64,000 nucleotides of DNA from Armatimonadetes bacterium Uphvl-Ar2 (lineage in GTDB: Bacteria; Armatimonadota; Fimbriimonadia; Fimbriimonadales; Fimbriimonadaceae), in contig CP021424.1 in the NCBI GenBank assembly GCA_002162095.1, positions 1,302,001-1,366,000 of the forward strand, read 5' to 3'. The position numbers were made by a program, and so were the translations under genes. Positions 17,852-26,253 of the stretch are shown here, in pieces. The number at the start of each line of letters is the position of its first letter. Positions within the stretch are counted from its first letter, which is position 1. Below the pieces are notes generated by a model that saw only the letters and a program-made list of their open reading frames with translations, did no database searches and was not told the origin of the DNA.

Positions 17852-18799
17852 TTAAGACTCGTTCTTGTTCGGCAGCGGCTTGAGAGCGTCGGCCAACTCC
17901 GGCACGGCCTTCAGCGCGTTCGAAAGCTCCACCGGCACCGCCAGCACAATGGTGTTGGAAGGCGAGGTGCCCAGGCTATCCAGGGTCTGCAGGGTGCGCA
18001 GCTGCAGGGCCCCCGGGCTGGTCGCCATCTTCTGGGCGGCCAGGGCCAGGTTCTCGGCGGCCTCGCGGTCGCCTTCGGCCTTGGTGATCGTCGCGCGCTT
18101 TTCGCGCTCGGCGCTCGCCTGGCGGGCCATCACCCGCTTCAGGTCTTCCGGAAGCTCGATATCTTGAATCCGGATCGCCGCCACCTCAAGTCCCCAGCCG
18201 TCAATTTCGTGCTCGACCATGGCTTCCACACGCTGCCCCAGCAGTTCGCGGTCGGCGAGGATCTCGTCCAGGGTCATGCCGCCCACGATGTCGCGGAGGG
18301 CCGTCTGGGCGTACTCCAGCACCGCTTGGGTGTAGTTCTGCACGCGAATCAGCGCCGCCGAGGGGTCATCCACGCGCATAAAAATCACGCCATCCAGCCG
18401 CACCGGCACGTTGTCCTTGGTGATGGCCTGGCGGTGCGGAATCTCGATGGTGCGGATGCGGGTGTCCACCATTCGCACGGTGTCGGCAAAGGGCACCAAG
18501 AAGAAGACGCCCGGCCCCTTGGTGGCCACAAACTTCCCAAAGCGGAAGACGATGCCTTTCTCCCACTGGGCGGCCATGCGGATGCTGCTGGCAAGGATAG
18601 AGCCCAAAACAATGGACCCGCCAAAGCCCAGGGCGCCTGCCACCGTGCCGATGGTGCTGCCAAAAACGGCCCAGCCCAGGCCGGCGGTGGCGAGGAAAAG
18701 AATGCCTGGAACGGGATTGGCCAGCCGCGTTTCGGGGCTGGTGGGGCGCGTCGCGAGCTTTTGATTTGCGTCCGTCGCGATGATAATTTCATTTGCCAT
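17852..18799 (-). CDS. SPFH/band 7 (stomatin-like) membrane protein
   Basis: A 315-residue slipin/stomatin relative. After a short hydrophilic start it has two hydrophobic segments (GILFLATAGLGWAVFGSTIG and GGSIVLGSILASS region), then the band 7 core: EKGIVFRFGKFVATKGPGVF, FADTVRMVDTRIRTIEIP, VPVRLDGVIFMRVDDPSAAL and ALRDIVGGMTLDEILADREL. The C-terminal part is the charged helix typical of the family (ARQASAEREKRATITKAEGDREAAENL). Such proteins oligomerise at membranes and organise microdomains or help control proteases; bacterial slipins are often next to an NfeD gene, but no NfeD is seen here. Frame intact. Confidence 0.93.
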   Translation of the reverse strand: MANEIIIATDANQKLATRPTSPETRLANPVPGILFLATAGLGWAVFGSTIGTVAGALGFGGSIVLGSILASSIRMAAQWEKGIVFRFGKFVATKGPGVFFLVPFADTVRMVDTRIRTIEIPHRQAITKDNVPVRLDGVIFMRVDDPSAALIRVQNYTQAVLEYAQTALRDIVGGMTLDEILADRELLGQRVEAMVEHEIDGWGLEVAAIRIQDIELPEDLKRVMARQASAEREKRATITKAEGDREAAENLALAAQKMATSPGALQLRTLQTLDSLGTSPSNTIVLAVPVELSNALKAVPELADALKPLPNKNES

Positions 18800-18861
18800 G
18801 GCAATGATTCTCGCTATGTATCACGGTCGAAAGGGGGTCAAGGTTGCCTGGATATGAGGCC

Positions 18862-19389
18862 TTAGCACTTCAATCGCGCACGAAACTGAGGCAGGTGATA
18901 AGCCAGGTGCCTGCGGCGGATCTCCACCCAGTCCGCCAGATGCATGCGGACAATCCTGAGCTCTGGATTGCGGAATTCTTGGTGCGAAAGCGACTTGCCC
19001 TGCAGGCTGGCCCATACCTCGTCGGTGTTGCGCTCTAGGTCGCGCCAAGTTTGTACGATGTTCTCCGCTGGGGTCGGCGGGGGCACCAGATTCGGCAAGG
19101 CTGGGACGGTGCCCTTGCGCATTTGCCGCACGACCATGCGGGTGAAGAACTTCAGCTTCACTTCTTGCCCATCCCCCGCCGGGGCCTGGGCGGCCACGGG
19201 GCGGCAGGCTTCGAGGTACGGGCCGTGCGCCCGCACAAAGTGGTCCACGATCTGCAGCGAGTGCCAAGATTTCGGCCCCATGGCGGCTTGGAGTTGTTCG
19301 GGGCTCGCACCCTCCAGCAGGGCCTCGATTTCCGCCACCATCTGTTGGCATTCGGTCCGGCATTCTTGCAGCAATTGCGCCTCGGTCAT
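18862..19389 (-). CDS. DinB-fold (DinB_2-like) protein
   Basis: A 175-residue four-helix-bundle protein counted from the ATG at 19389; an ATG four codons upstream (19401) is possible and neither has a clear ribosome binding site. The metal-ligand pattern of the DinB/YfiT fold is visible: a His in WHSLQIVDHFVRAH, and further His residues at the C-terminal helix (VRMHLADWVEIRRRHLAYH). Characterised relatives include thiol S-transferases that use bacillithiol or mycothiol, but many have no known role. The neighbouring genes encode persulfide and sulfur handling proteins, which makes a thiol-linked role worth considering, without proof. Confidence 0.72.
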   Translation of the reverse strand: MTEAQLLQECRTECQQMVAEIEALLEGASPEQLQAAMGPKSWHSLQIVDHFVRAHGPYLEACRPVAAQAPAGDGQEVKLKFFTRMVVRQMRKGTVPALPNLVPPPTPAENIVQTWRDLERNTDEVWASLQGKSLSHQEFRNPELRIVRMHLADWVEIRRRHLAYHLPQFRARLKC

Positions 19390-19470
19390 GGCCGAGAGCA
19401 TAGCCGAACAAGGCCACGCCCTCCTGGTCCCAGGTGGGAAGGAGGGCGTGAACCGGACAGGAAGGACGGC

Positions 19471-20868
19471 CTAAACCGAGACCTTTTGGCGGCCCTGGCA
19501 GGTGAGGAAGCCCAAATAGCCGTCGCGGACATTGAGCACGTCGTGCCCCAGTCGCTCGGCCACCGAGACCCCAATCGGGGAGCGGGTGCCACCCTGGCAA
19601 CTGATCGCCAGGCGCTTGCCCTGCGGGATTTCATCCTTGCGGACCACCATCTCGCCCAGGGTGATGCCCACGGCGTCGGGGATGTTCTGCCCCAGGCGCT
19701 CGTTGCGGCCCCGCACGTCAATCCATACCGCATCCTTCGGCACGTCGCAGGCTTGCAGGTCGGCGGTGGTCACTAACTCGTGACCGGCTCGTTCGTAAGT
19801 GCGCAGGATGTCCTCGCCGAACCACATCGTGGCGCGATCCCAGCCGATGTACGCCATGTAGGTAGCGGCTTGCTTGGCGCTGGCTTCGTCGGAGGCAATG
19901 AGGATCACCTCTTCCTGGAAGTCCACCAGCCAACCCACGTACTGCGCAAACATCGCGTAGATGGGGATGTGGAGCGAGCCCCGGATGTGCTCACGGAGGT
20001 ACATGGCCGAGGGGCGCACGTCCAGCACCACGGCTCCCCGCTGGCGGGCGGCTTCAAACTCGGCGAGCGAGCTAGAACGCGGCAGAGCGTCCACCGCCGG
20101 GCGCGGATCGGGGCCGACCTTGTTCAGGTGCTTCATCATCTTGAAGTAGAAAGGCGGCTCGGGCTGCCCGGCCAGCACTTCCTCCACGAACTTGTTCTCG
20201 TCGGAGATGCGCCACGCCCATCCCGTGGCCTTTTCGTAGCCCAGGGTGGTCACCGGAACCCCGCCTAGGCTCTTGCCGCAGGCGGAACCCGCCCCGTGCG
20301 CCGGCCAGATGAGGATGTGATCCGGCAAGGCGGCGAAGCGCTGCACGGATTGGAAAAGGCGGCGCGCGCCGGGTTCGGCGGTGCCCTTCATGTTGGCGGC
20401 GTTCTCCAGCAGGTCCGGTCGCCCGACGTCGCCCACAAAGATGAAGTCGCCGGTCATTGCGCCTTGCAGCACACCGTTCTCGTGGATGAGGAACGAAATG
20501 TGCTCCGGTGTGTGGCCGGGGGTGTGCCACACCTGCACGGTCACACCGCCGATCTGGATGGTGTCGCCATCGCGGAGCGGCTTGTGTTCGGGGGTGGTGA
20601 AGGTGTATTGCCAGTCCGGCCCGCCTTCGGCAGAGAGCCAGAGGTTCGAGCCGGTACGCTGGGCCAGCTCTCGCGAGCCGCTCAAGTAGTCGGCGTGGAT
20701 GTGCGTTTCGGTCACGTGGACGATGCGCAGGCGTTCGGCGGCAGCGGCGGCGATGTACTGCTCGACGTTGCGGTCGGCGTCAATGACGATCGCCTCGCCC
20801 GCGCCGGGGCACCCGAGGAGATAGCTGTACTGCTGGACTTGCTCGTTCCAGAACTGCTTGAGGATCAC
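19471..20868 (-). CDS. Persulfide dioxygenase-like metallo-beta-lactamase with two rhodanese domains
   Basis: A 465-residue fusion started at GTG 20868, which overlaps the stop of the preceding rhodanese gene (GTGA). The N-terminal ~230 residues are an ETHE1-type MBL domain with the metal motif THIHADYLSG (H56, H58, D60) and WHTPGHTPEHIS, expected to oxidise glutathione or other persulfides to sulfite. Two rhodanese domains follow. The first (around 275-360) has VILIASDEASAKQ where the active-site cysteine loop should be, so it appears inactive. The second ends with the loop SCQGGTRSPIG, with the cysteine at 424. This domain order resembles CstB-type proteins of Gram-positive sulfur detoxification operons. 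The cofactor thiol is not known. Confidence 0.9.
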   Translation of the reverse strand: MILKQFWNEQVQQYSYLLGCPGAGEAIVIDADRNVEQYIAAAAAERLRIVHVTETHIHADYLSGSRELAQRTGSNLWLSAEGGPDWQYTFTTPEHKPLRDGDTIQIGGVTVQVWHTPGHTPEHISFLIHENGVLQGAMTGDFIFVGDVGRPDLLENAANMKGTAEPGARRLFQSVQRFAALPDHILIWPAHGAGSACGKSLGGVPVTTLGYEKATGWAWRISDENKFVEEVLAGQPEPPFYFKMMKHLNKVGPDPRPAVDALPRSSSLAEFEAARQRGAVVLDVRPSAMYLREHIRGSLHIPIYAMFAQYVGWLVDFQEEVILIASDEASAKQAATYMAYIGWDRATMWFGEDILRTYERAGHELVTTADLQACDVPKDAVWIDVRGRNERLGQNIPDAVGITLGEMVVRKDEIPQGKRLAISCQGGTRSPIGVSVAERLGHDVLNVRDGYLGFLTCQGRQKVSV

Positions 20869-21416
20869 GCCTTCACTTCCTTCTTGGCGGCCGGGGCCGG
20901 GGTGGCGGGGCGGTTCCAGGGCATCTTCGCGAGCAGGGCGGCCATGCCGCAGATGTCCGTCAAGCCCGCAAAAGTGAGACCGGCGCCCACGAATCCGGCA
21001 AGCCAGATGAACCCGGGCTGCACGGTTACGGAGAGGATGACCCCGATGAGGACCAGCATCCCTGCGCCCAGGCGCACTTGGCGATCCAGGCTCCAGCGGG
21101 TGCGGGTGCTGCTCACCACGGGCAGGCCGCATTCTTGCCACGCCTTGGTCCCGCCATCCAGGATGGTGAGGTTGTTGTGGTGGCCCTCAATCATTTCGTG
21201 GGTCATGCAGGCGCGGTTGCCGCTTTGGCACACCAGGATCACTTCGGTGTCGGCGGCCAGGTCATCCAGCCGCGATTCGATTTGATCCATGGGCACGTTG
21301 AGGGCCCCAGGCACGTGGCCCGCGGCGTATTCGGCGGCGGAGCGAACGTCAATGAGCTGGACCTTGTGGCCTTGCTCAAGATTCGACTTCAACTGAGAAG
21401 GAGCGATGCGTTTCAT
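20865..21416 (-). CDS. Rhodanese with C-terminal membrane domain (YgaP-like, DUF2892)
   Basis: A 183-residue sulfurtransferase. Residues 1-100 are a rhodanese domain with the active loop CQSGNRAC (Cys63) after VILV, and the flanking LIDVRSAAEYAAGHVPGALNVP typical of single-domain rhodaneses. After a basic linker come two hydrophobic helices (AGMLVLIGVILSVTVQPGFIW and LAGFVGAGLTFAGLTDICGMA), the DUF2892 unit, which places the catalytic domain at the inner face of the membrane as in E. coli YgaP. It sits between the TauE-type exporter and the persulfide dioxygenase-like gene, and overlaps the latter by four bases. The three genes probably move sulfane sulfur from sulfide oxidation towards sulfite export. 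Confidence 0.93.
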   Translation of the reverse strand: MKRIAPSQLKSNLEQGHKVQLIDVRSAAEYAAGHVPGALNVPMDQIESRLDDLAADTEVILVCQSGNRACMTHEMIEGHHNNLTILDGGTKAWQECGLPVVSSTRTRWSLDRQVRLGAGMLVLIGVILSVTVQPGFIWLAGFVGAGLTFAGLTDICGMAALLAKMPWNRPATPAPAAKKEVKA

Positions 21417-21471
21417 CGTTGTTGCTTGCTTAGGGGAGATTCGAAAGAAAAGGATTCAGGGTCCCGGTGCA

Positions 21472-22317
21472 TTAATGGGCCGAGACGGCGGGGGCTTTTT
21501 CACCGGGGGTGGGAGCGGGGGTAGCGACCTCCTTGCCGACCATGAACAGCCCCATGACAAGCACAAACCAGCCAAAGGCGGGCTTGAGCTTGGCCCCGGA
21601 AATCCGCTGGCCGAGGAGCGAGCCGATGATGATGCCTACGGTCGCGAGACCCGCTACGGTGAGGAGCAAGGGCCACTGGATGTGCGGGTTGGTCTGCAGG
21701 TCGCCGGTGAACCCAATGAGGGACTTGGCAGCGATGATGAGCAGCGACGTGCCTACCGCCCGCTTCATCGGCAGCTTGGCCAGCAGCACCAGCGCCGGGA
21801 TGATGAGGAACCCACCCCCGGCCCCCACGAGGCCCGTCACACTGCCTACCAGCAAGCCCTCGAGGAGGATCTTGCCGTACTTGAACTCGGGCTGCACTGG
21901 GGTCTCGTCTTCTTCGGGCGTTGACTTGGCGCGGATCATGGAGAAGGCAGTGGCCAGCATGAGGGCTCCAAAGAGCACGAGCAGGGCTTTGTCTCGAGTG
22001 ATGTCTAGCGAGCCAAGAGGGCCTAAGTTGGCCGGGATGATCGGCATGACATAGCCCCGCACCAGATACACCGCGAGGATGGACGGCACACCAAAGACGG
22101 CGGCGGTGCGGAAGTCCACTTGCCGCTTCTTCATGAAGGCGAACGAGCCGATGAGGGCGGTGAGACCGACGATGAAAAGCGAATAGGCGGTGGCTTCGGT
22201 GGCGCCCACCCCGAAGAGATACACCAGCACCGGCACCGTGAGGATGCTGCCGCCCCCGCCGATCAGCCCCAGACTGATGCCGATGACGACGGCGGCGAGA
22301 TAGCCGAGGATTTCCAT
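21472..22317 (-). CDS. TauE/SafE-type sulfite/sulfonate exporter
   Basis: A 281-residue inner-membrane protein with about eight helices. The TauE/SafE signature is present twice, as GLIGGGGSILTVPVLVYLFG near the N-terminus and GLVGAGGGFLIIPALVLLAK in the second half, reflecting the internal duplication of the family; VGTSLLIIAAKSLIGFTGD follows. Members export sulfite, sulfonates or other organic anions. Its place at the head of the rhodanese and persulfide dioxygenase-like genes, all on the minus strand with short gaps, supports sulfite as the substrate, because sulfite is the product expected of the downstream dioxygenase. Frame intact. Confidence 0.93.
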   Translation of the reverse strand: MEILGYLAAVVIGISLGLIGGGGSILTVPVLVYLFGVGATEATAYSLFIVGLTALIGSFAFMKKRQVDFRTAAVFGVPSILAVYLVRGYVMPIIPANLGPLGSLDITRDKALLVLFGALMLATAFSMIRAKSTPEEDETPVQPEFKYGKILLEGLLVGSVTGLVGAGGGFLIIPALVLLAKLPMKRAVGTSLLIIAAKSLIGFTGDLQTNPHIQWPLLLTVAGLATVGIIIGSLLGQRISGAKLKPAFGWFVLVMGLFMVGKEVATPAPTPGEKAPAVSAH

Positions 22318-22378
22318 ATGTGCCCGTTCAGGGGGATTGGGCGGGAGAAGGATTCAGAGGCCCGGGCCGTAAAGAGAA

Positions 22379-22415
22379 ATCCCCGCCGGATTCCTTGGGA
22401 GAATCCAGCGGGGAT
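22379..22415 (-). terminator. Terminator after the prepilin-lipoprotein genes
   Basis: A 14-bp stem with one mismatch (ATCCCCGC/GCGGGGAT and GGATTC/GAATCC). On the minus strand it is followed by TTTCTCTTT. Confidence 0.7.
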
Positions 22416-22437
22416 CGGTCGTAAGCGAGAAGAAGGC

Positions 22438-22626
22438 TTAGGAGCCTTCGCCGCCGCCGGTCATGGCTTTGGCGCGTTCTTCGGGCGATTTCATGGTCGG
22501 GTCAGCTTGCTGAGGAGCCGGCGCCGCGCCTTCTCGTTCAGGCGCATCGGCCGTGCCGCCACCCGAGCAACCCACCAGCCCGAGCGCAAATGCGCCCAGG
22601 GCCAGCAAGACCGTCCACTTCGCCAT
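22438..22626 (-). CDS. Small lipoprotein, unknown function
   Basis: A 62-residue exported lipoprotein. The N-terminus [20 protein letters not shown] is a lipoprotein signal peptide with the lipobox LVGC; the cysteine would be lipidated and the mature chain of about 43 residues is hydrophilic and rich in Gly, Ala, Pro, Glu (SGGGTADAPEREGAAPAPQQ, then MKSPEERAKAMTGGGEG). The ATG overlaps the stop of the prepilin gene (TAATG), so the two are probably translated together, and a terminator follows. It is a plausible accessory to the pilin-like protein, but no function can be assigned. Confidence 0.72.
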   Translation of the reverse strand: MAKWTVLLALGAFALGLVGCSGGGTADAPEREGAAPAPQQADPTMKSPEERAKAMTGGGEGS

Positions 22627-23567
22627 TAGGGCGCCACCAACGGGGTGTCCCAATTTTGGAAGTCGAAGTCCGGGCGGAACATGTACGGGTGGCAGTAGTT
22701 GATGTCCCAGTACCGAGCCCCACCGGCGCGGAAGCGGTCCACTTCCTTTCCGAGGTAGTAGGCGAACGGGTCGCTACGCGCATCCCGCTGGCCCGTGGTG
22801 TAGACGCCGCTCTTGCGGGTCTTCACGTGGCTGTCCGCGTAGGAGTACACGAACGTTCGGTTGTGCATGTCCCAACCAAAGTTGCTGGAGTTGGACGTGT
22901 AGAACGAGATGGACCCGTTCGTGGCGCCACAACCGGCGGCCGCCGGCTGATACGAACAACCCGAAGCGGCATTCGTACAAATCAGCTGCGGGCTGGCGTA
23001 ACCAGCACCCTGGAAGCCACGGTTACCTTGGCCCGTCCACCACACCGTGAGTTCGGCGGGGTTTTCGATGGCCGTGCTGGAGTAGCCCTGCAGAAGACCG
23101 TTGTAGGTGTAGTGGATCACCGGCGGGCGGGCTGCCGTAATGTCGGCGGCCGTGATACCCGCAGCGGTGAACACCGAAGCCGGCAACGGGCTGCGCTGGC
23201 CGCTACCCGGGTTGTTCAGGATCTGCCAGTTCTTCATGTACGGCTGCTGCGCGTTATAGAAGAACGTGTTGATCGCGTCGGCCACGTCCGGAGGGGTGGT
23301 CGGCTTGATCAACTCCTTGACGGGGATGAAGCGGTCCCAAGCGTAACCAATGCCCGGAACGAGAGGGGTCGCGATGCCCCACTGGTCATCGTAGTCGGCG
23401 ATGTAGATCTGCCCCGCAGTGCCGATGTTCTTGAGGTTCGAGATCGCCTGCGTTTTCTTCGCGGCGGCTTTCGCCTGAGCAAAGACCGGGAACAAGATAG
23501 CCGCAAGGATGGCGATAATCGCGATCACCACGAGCAGCTCGATAAGTGTAAATGCCTTTGTGCGCAT
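22626..23567 (-). CDS. Type IV pilin-like / DUF1559-related secreted protein with prepilin N-terminus
   Basis: A 313-residue protein with a class III prepilin leader: MRTKA then [20 protein letters not shown], cleaved before Phe6 by a prepilin peptidase, and the helix extension [20 protein letters not shown]. The phrase [13 protein letters not shown] and a histidine-rich end ([18 protein letters not shown]) are typical of the pilin-like proteins that are expanded in Armatimonadota and Planctomycetota. Such proteins are assembled by type II secretion or type IV pilus machinery; the machinery genes are not in the window. Four cysteines in the C-terminal half could form disulfides. A promoter -10 box is seen 75 bases upstream. 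Confidence 0.85.
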   Translation of the reverse strand: MRTKAFTLIELLVVIAIIAILAAILFPVFAQAKAAAKKTQAISNLKNIGTAGQIYIADYDDQWGIATPLVPGIGYAWDRFIPVKELIKPTTPPDVADAINTFFYNAQQPYMKNWQILNNPGSGQRSPLPASVFTAAGITAADITAARPPVIHYTYNGLLQGYSSTAIENPAELTVWWTGQGNRGFQGAGYASPQLICTNAASGCSYQPAAAGCGATNGSISFYTSNSSNFGWDMHNRTFVYSYADSHVKTRKSGVYTTGQRDARSDPFAYYLGKEVDRFRAGGARYWDINYCHPYMFRPDFDFQNWDTPLVAP

Positions 23568-23648
23568 TGCCCTGAAATTTCAGTCCAGGCTCAACGGTGT
23601 GCAACTTCAATAAGGGAAGTTAGACGCCCTTGTCCTGACCGATACTTC

Positions 23649-23654
23649 ATTATA
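23649..23654 (-). promoter_or_regulatory. Promoter -10 box for the prepilin gene
   Basis: TATAAT on the minus strand, leaving a leader of about 75 bases. The -35 element is not well conserved. Farther upstream (23732-23767) is a nested hairpin of unknown meaning; nothing else was seen in the ~280-bp gap apart from the terminator at 23795. Confidence 0.5.
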
Positions 23655-23794
23655 GCGGCACTAAAGGCCAAAAGGTTGCAAAATTGCTGGGAAAGAGAGT
23701 TCGCGGTGGATGAGCTTGCGCTGGAAGTCATTAGGTTTTGTTGCGCTCACCGCAACGAATGAACCTAGATTGGTGCCATCCAGATACAAGAGCT

Positions 23795-23821
23795 ACACCG
23801 ATCCCTTGGTAGGATCGGTGT
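23795..23821. terminator. Terminator-like hairpin after the PEP-CTERM nuclease gene
   Basis: A perfect 10-bp stem ACACCGATCC/GGATCGGTGT with a 7-base loop; only a weak T-rich stretch follows on either side. Confidence 0.55.
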
Positions 23822-23849
23822 CGTGATTTTGAACGCAAAGCCCGTAGAT

Positions 23850-24950
23850 TTACGAGCGCGTGCTTCGGCGCTGACGCACCACGGCGAGCAAACCCGCGCC
23901 CAGTGCCACCATGCTGGCCGGTTCCGGCACGACATCGTAGCGGAAGTCGGCGAAGACCGGGAGGTGACCGCCGTTCACCGTCGCGGAGGTCACCAGCGAT
24001 TGCGCAATGGAACTGCCTACCATGGCGTTGCCCGTGGTGGTCAGAGTGTCGTTAAACGATGTGCCATCGTTGCCCCACACGCGGTAGGAGTGATTCGGGT
24101 CGTTCCACGTGGTGGTGCTGTAGGCCGTGCCAAAGGCGCCCACGTACTCCGTGCCGACTCCGTCACCCAGTTTGCCACCCATCAGCATCAAGTCGTATCG
24201 GTCGTCCATCCCGCCGGAACCACTCGGGTCCTGCGTGTGCACAAACCGGAAATTGTTGTTTTCCGTCCACGAACCCGTGGTGTTAATTGGGTCGAAGAAG
24301 CGGCCGTTGTTGTTGCTGGTGCTGCCGGTAAAGGTCGTCCACGCGGTCTGGGAGCTGGACTGCCAGTTAAAGTCGCCCACCGCCATGATCTGGCGGTTCC
24401 CGGTTAGGCCGTTCGCGTTGTTGCGAACCGAAGTGGCTTCCGCCTGGCGGCGGTTCTGGTCTTCGGTGGTGTTCCCCGCCTTGAGGTGAAGGTTATAAAC
24501 GCTAAAGATTTCTGCCGTGGCGTTGCCCGCCAGCTGGAAGTCAAACCGCAGAGTCTGGCGAGCGCCGGCGGTGCTGCTGGGGCTCGCCACCACGGTCACC
24601 GCGGTGGAATGGACCTTGCTGGTGCGATAGAACATCGCCTGGTTGTTGGCGTTGGTGCCCGAGGTGCCGGTGAGGGTGTTGAAGATGACGTTCCAATCGC
24701 CCGGAGAACCGGCTGCCGTATTCAGCAGGCCACGGAAGGTTTGGGCCGCCGACGGCGACTCAATCTCTTGCGCAAACAGCACGTCCGGGGCAAAGGATCG
24801 GCCCTGGTAGGTGCCGTAGATCGCGTTTTGGAAGGCTGAACCCCGGCCGGTGCCAGTGTAGTTCGTGACGTTCCACGTCCCCATCCGCAGCGTCTCTGCG
24901 GAGCTTAGGGCCGCCACCCCTACCAAAAGCACTGTCCAACCCAGTCGCAT
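23850..24950 (-). CDS. Secreted endonuclease/exonuclease/phosphatase-family protein with PEP-CTERM signal
   Basis: A 366-residue exported enzyme from the ATG at 24950, chosen because it gives the signal peptide MRLGWTVLLVGVAALSSA. The EEP fold motifs can be followed: LRMGTWNVTNY at the start, LFAQEIES, VYNLHLKAG, MAVGDFNWQSS, and near the C-terminus GGHLPVFADF, where the usual SDHxPV reads GGHLPV. The chain ends in a PEP-CTERM signal (VPEPASMVALGAGLLAVVRQ). It is therefore a probable metal-dependent nuclease or phosphodiesterase displayed on or released from the cell surface; DNA, RNA or phospholipid substrates are all possible. It could help to recycle extracellular DNA. Confidence 0.85.
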   Translation of the reverse strand: MRLGWTVLLVGVAALSSAETLRMGTWNVTNYTGTGRGSAFQNAIYGTYQGRSFAPDVLFAQEIESPSAAQTFRGLLNTAAGSPGDWNVIFNTLTGTSGTNANNQAMFYRTSKVHSTAVTVVASPSSTAGARQTLRFDFQLAGNATAEIFSVYNLHLKAGNTTEDQNRRQAEATSVRNNANGLTGNRQIMAVGDFNWQSSSQTAWTTFTGSTSNNNGRFFDPINTTGSWTENNNFRFVHTQDPSGSGGMDDRYDLMLMGGKLGDGVGTEYVGAFGTAYSTTTWNDPNHSYRVWGNDGTSFNDTLTTTGNAMVGSSIAQSLVTSATVNGGHLPVFADFRYDVVPEPASMVALGAGLLAVVRQRRSTRS

Positions 24951-24995
24951 CTTTCTGACCGTACCAGGCATGAGACGAGCCTCCGGTGCCCTAAG

Positions 24996-25045
24996 GCCGA
25001 AACCTGTCAGAAGGACCCAGGGGGTGGCCTACTGACAGGTTCGGC
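24996..25045. terminator. Long inverted repeat between two minus-strand genes
   Basis: GCCGA(A)ACCTGTCAG pairs with CTGACAGGTTCGGC (14 bp with one bulged base) around a 21-base loop. Its place just after the M42 peptidase gene suggests a terminator, although no T-run follows. Confidence 0.5.
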
Positions 25046-25050
25046 GAACC

Positions 25051-26118
25051 TTACGCGCGCGGCGTAAAGTCGGTGTCGGCCTGCACCAGGCGGCAGTAGC
25101 CGGCCATGAGCTGACCGCACTGCTCGACGTCCGTTAGCGAGAGGAGCTCGACCGGGGTGTGCATGTAGCGCAGGGGCACGCCCACGAGGCCGGTGGCCAT
25201 GCCATCGCGAGTGGTTTGCATGGCGTTGGCGTCGGTGCCGGTGCCACCCGGTTCCGCTGCGACCTGCACGGTGATGTTCGTGGCTTTGGCCGCTTCTTGC
25301 AGCATCCGGAACACCACCGGGTTGATGTTGGCGCCGCGCGTAATGCTGGGGCCGCCGCCAATGTCGGTCTTGCCGTAGCGCGTCTTGCTCACGCCCGGGT
25401 GGTCAATCGCAAAGTCCACGTCAATGGCCAGGCCGCTCTGCGGGTTGATGGCGTGGGCGCTGGTGCGCGCGCCGCGAAGGCCAATCTCTTCTTGTACGGT
25501 CGCCACGGCGAACACGCCAACGTCTTCGCTGAGGCCGCCATCTTCTTTGAGGTGGCGCAGGGCTTCCATCACGCAGAAGGTGCCGACGCGGTTATCAAAG
25601 CCCCGGGCCACGGCGCGGTCGCCCAAAAGGGTTTGGAAACCGTATTGGTAGGTCACGCAGTCGCCCACGCTCACCACCTTTTCGGCTTCCTCACGGTCCT
25701 TGGCGCCGATGTCAATCCACATGTCGTGGAGTTCGGGGCGCTTGCCGCGCTCGGCTTCCTCCAGCAGGTGGATGGGCTTGCGTCCGATCACGCCGGGGAC
25801 GGCTTCTTGGCCGTGCACCCACACGCGTTGGCCCAGCGGCACCATAGTGTCGTGCCCGCCAATGCCGGAAAAGTAGAGGAGCCCTTGGTCGTCGATGTAA
25901 CGAATCTGGAAGCCGATTTCGTCCATGTGCCCGGCCAGCATCACGCGCATGGGGGCGTTAGGGTTCAGGGCGGCCCAGGTGTTGCCGTGGGCGTCGGTGT
26001 GGTGGGCGTCGGCCCAGTCGGTGTAGCGGCGGACTACGGCGGCCGCTCGTTCTTCGTACCCCGAGGGTGAAGGAGTCTCGATCAGTTCTTGCAGGAACGC
26101 AAGGGACGCTTCGCGCAT
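25051..26118 (-). CDS. M42-family aminopeptidase (tetrahedral TET/cellulase M type)
   Basis: A 355-residue dinuclear metallopeptidase. The metal-binding and catalytic motifs are in order: LAGHMDEIGF (H64, D66), ARGFDNRVGTF with the bridging Asp, the TVQEEIGLRGA Glu pair, AIDVDFAID, and the last histidine in MHTPVELLS. The N-terminal ETPSPSGYEERAA and the GIGGHD loop are typical of the M42 family, whose members assemble into dodecameric tetrahedra and trim peptides in the cytoplasm. Intact, full length; the neighbour upstream is the ccmD-like/ccmC pair with only a short gap. Confidence 0.95.
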   Translation of the reverse strand: MREASLAFLQELIETPSPSGYEERAAAVVRRYTDWADAHHTDAHGNTWAALNPNAPMRVMLAGHMDEIGFQIRYIDDQGLLYFSGIGGHDTMVPLGQRVWVHGQEAVPGVIGRKPIHLLEEAERGKRPELHDMWIDIGAKDREEAEKVVSVGDCVTYQYGFQTLLGDRAVARGFDNRVGTFCVMEALRHLKEDGGLSEDVGVFAVATVQEEIGLRGARTSAHAINPQSGLAIDVDFAIDHPGVSKTRYGKTDIGGGPSITRGANINPVVFRMLQEAAKATNITVQVAAEPGGTGTDANAMQTTRDGMATGLVGVPLRYMHTPVELLSLTDVEQCGQLMAGYCRLVQADTDFTPRA

Positions 26119-26127
26119 CCCCGCAGG

Positions 26128-26253
26128 CTACCTAGTTGCGGTTTCGTCCTTAGAGGCCGCCCGCAGGCTTCTCTCCGTCGTGATGTGATAGAGCCACAGG
26201 CCGCACCACACGATCGCCGTCGGAATCGCCGCGATCCAAAGTGTCGTTGTCAT
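26128..26253 (-). CDS. ccmD: CcmD-like small membrane protein
   Basis: A 41-residue protein with an ATG at 26253 behind a good ribosome binding site (AAGGAAGACACTT). It has one hydrophobic helix (TLWIAAIPTAIVWCGLWLYH) followed by a charged tail (ITTERSLRAASKDETATR), the layout of CcmD, which helps release holo-CcmE from the CcmABC complex. It directly follows and overlaps the ccmC-like gene. The length and topology fit, but CcmD sequences are too variable for certainty. Confidence 0.6.
   Translation of the reverse strand: MTTTLWIAAIPTAIVWCGLWLYHITTERSLRAASKDETATR

Noticed and set aside
20869-21141. N-terminal extension of the persulfide dioxygenase-like frame up to 21141
   Set aside because: It is a shadow of the YgaP-like gene; the GTG at 20868 with the GTGA overlap gives the family's normal start.
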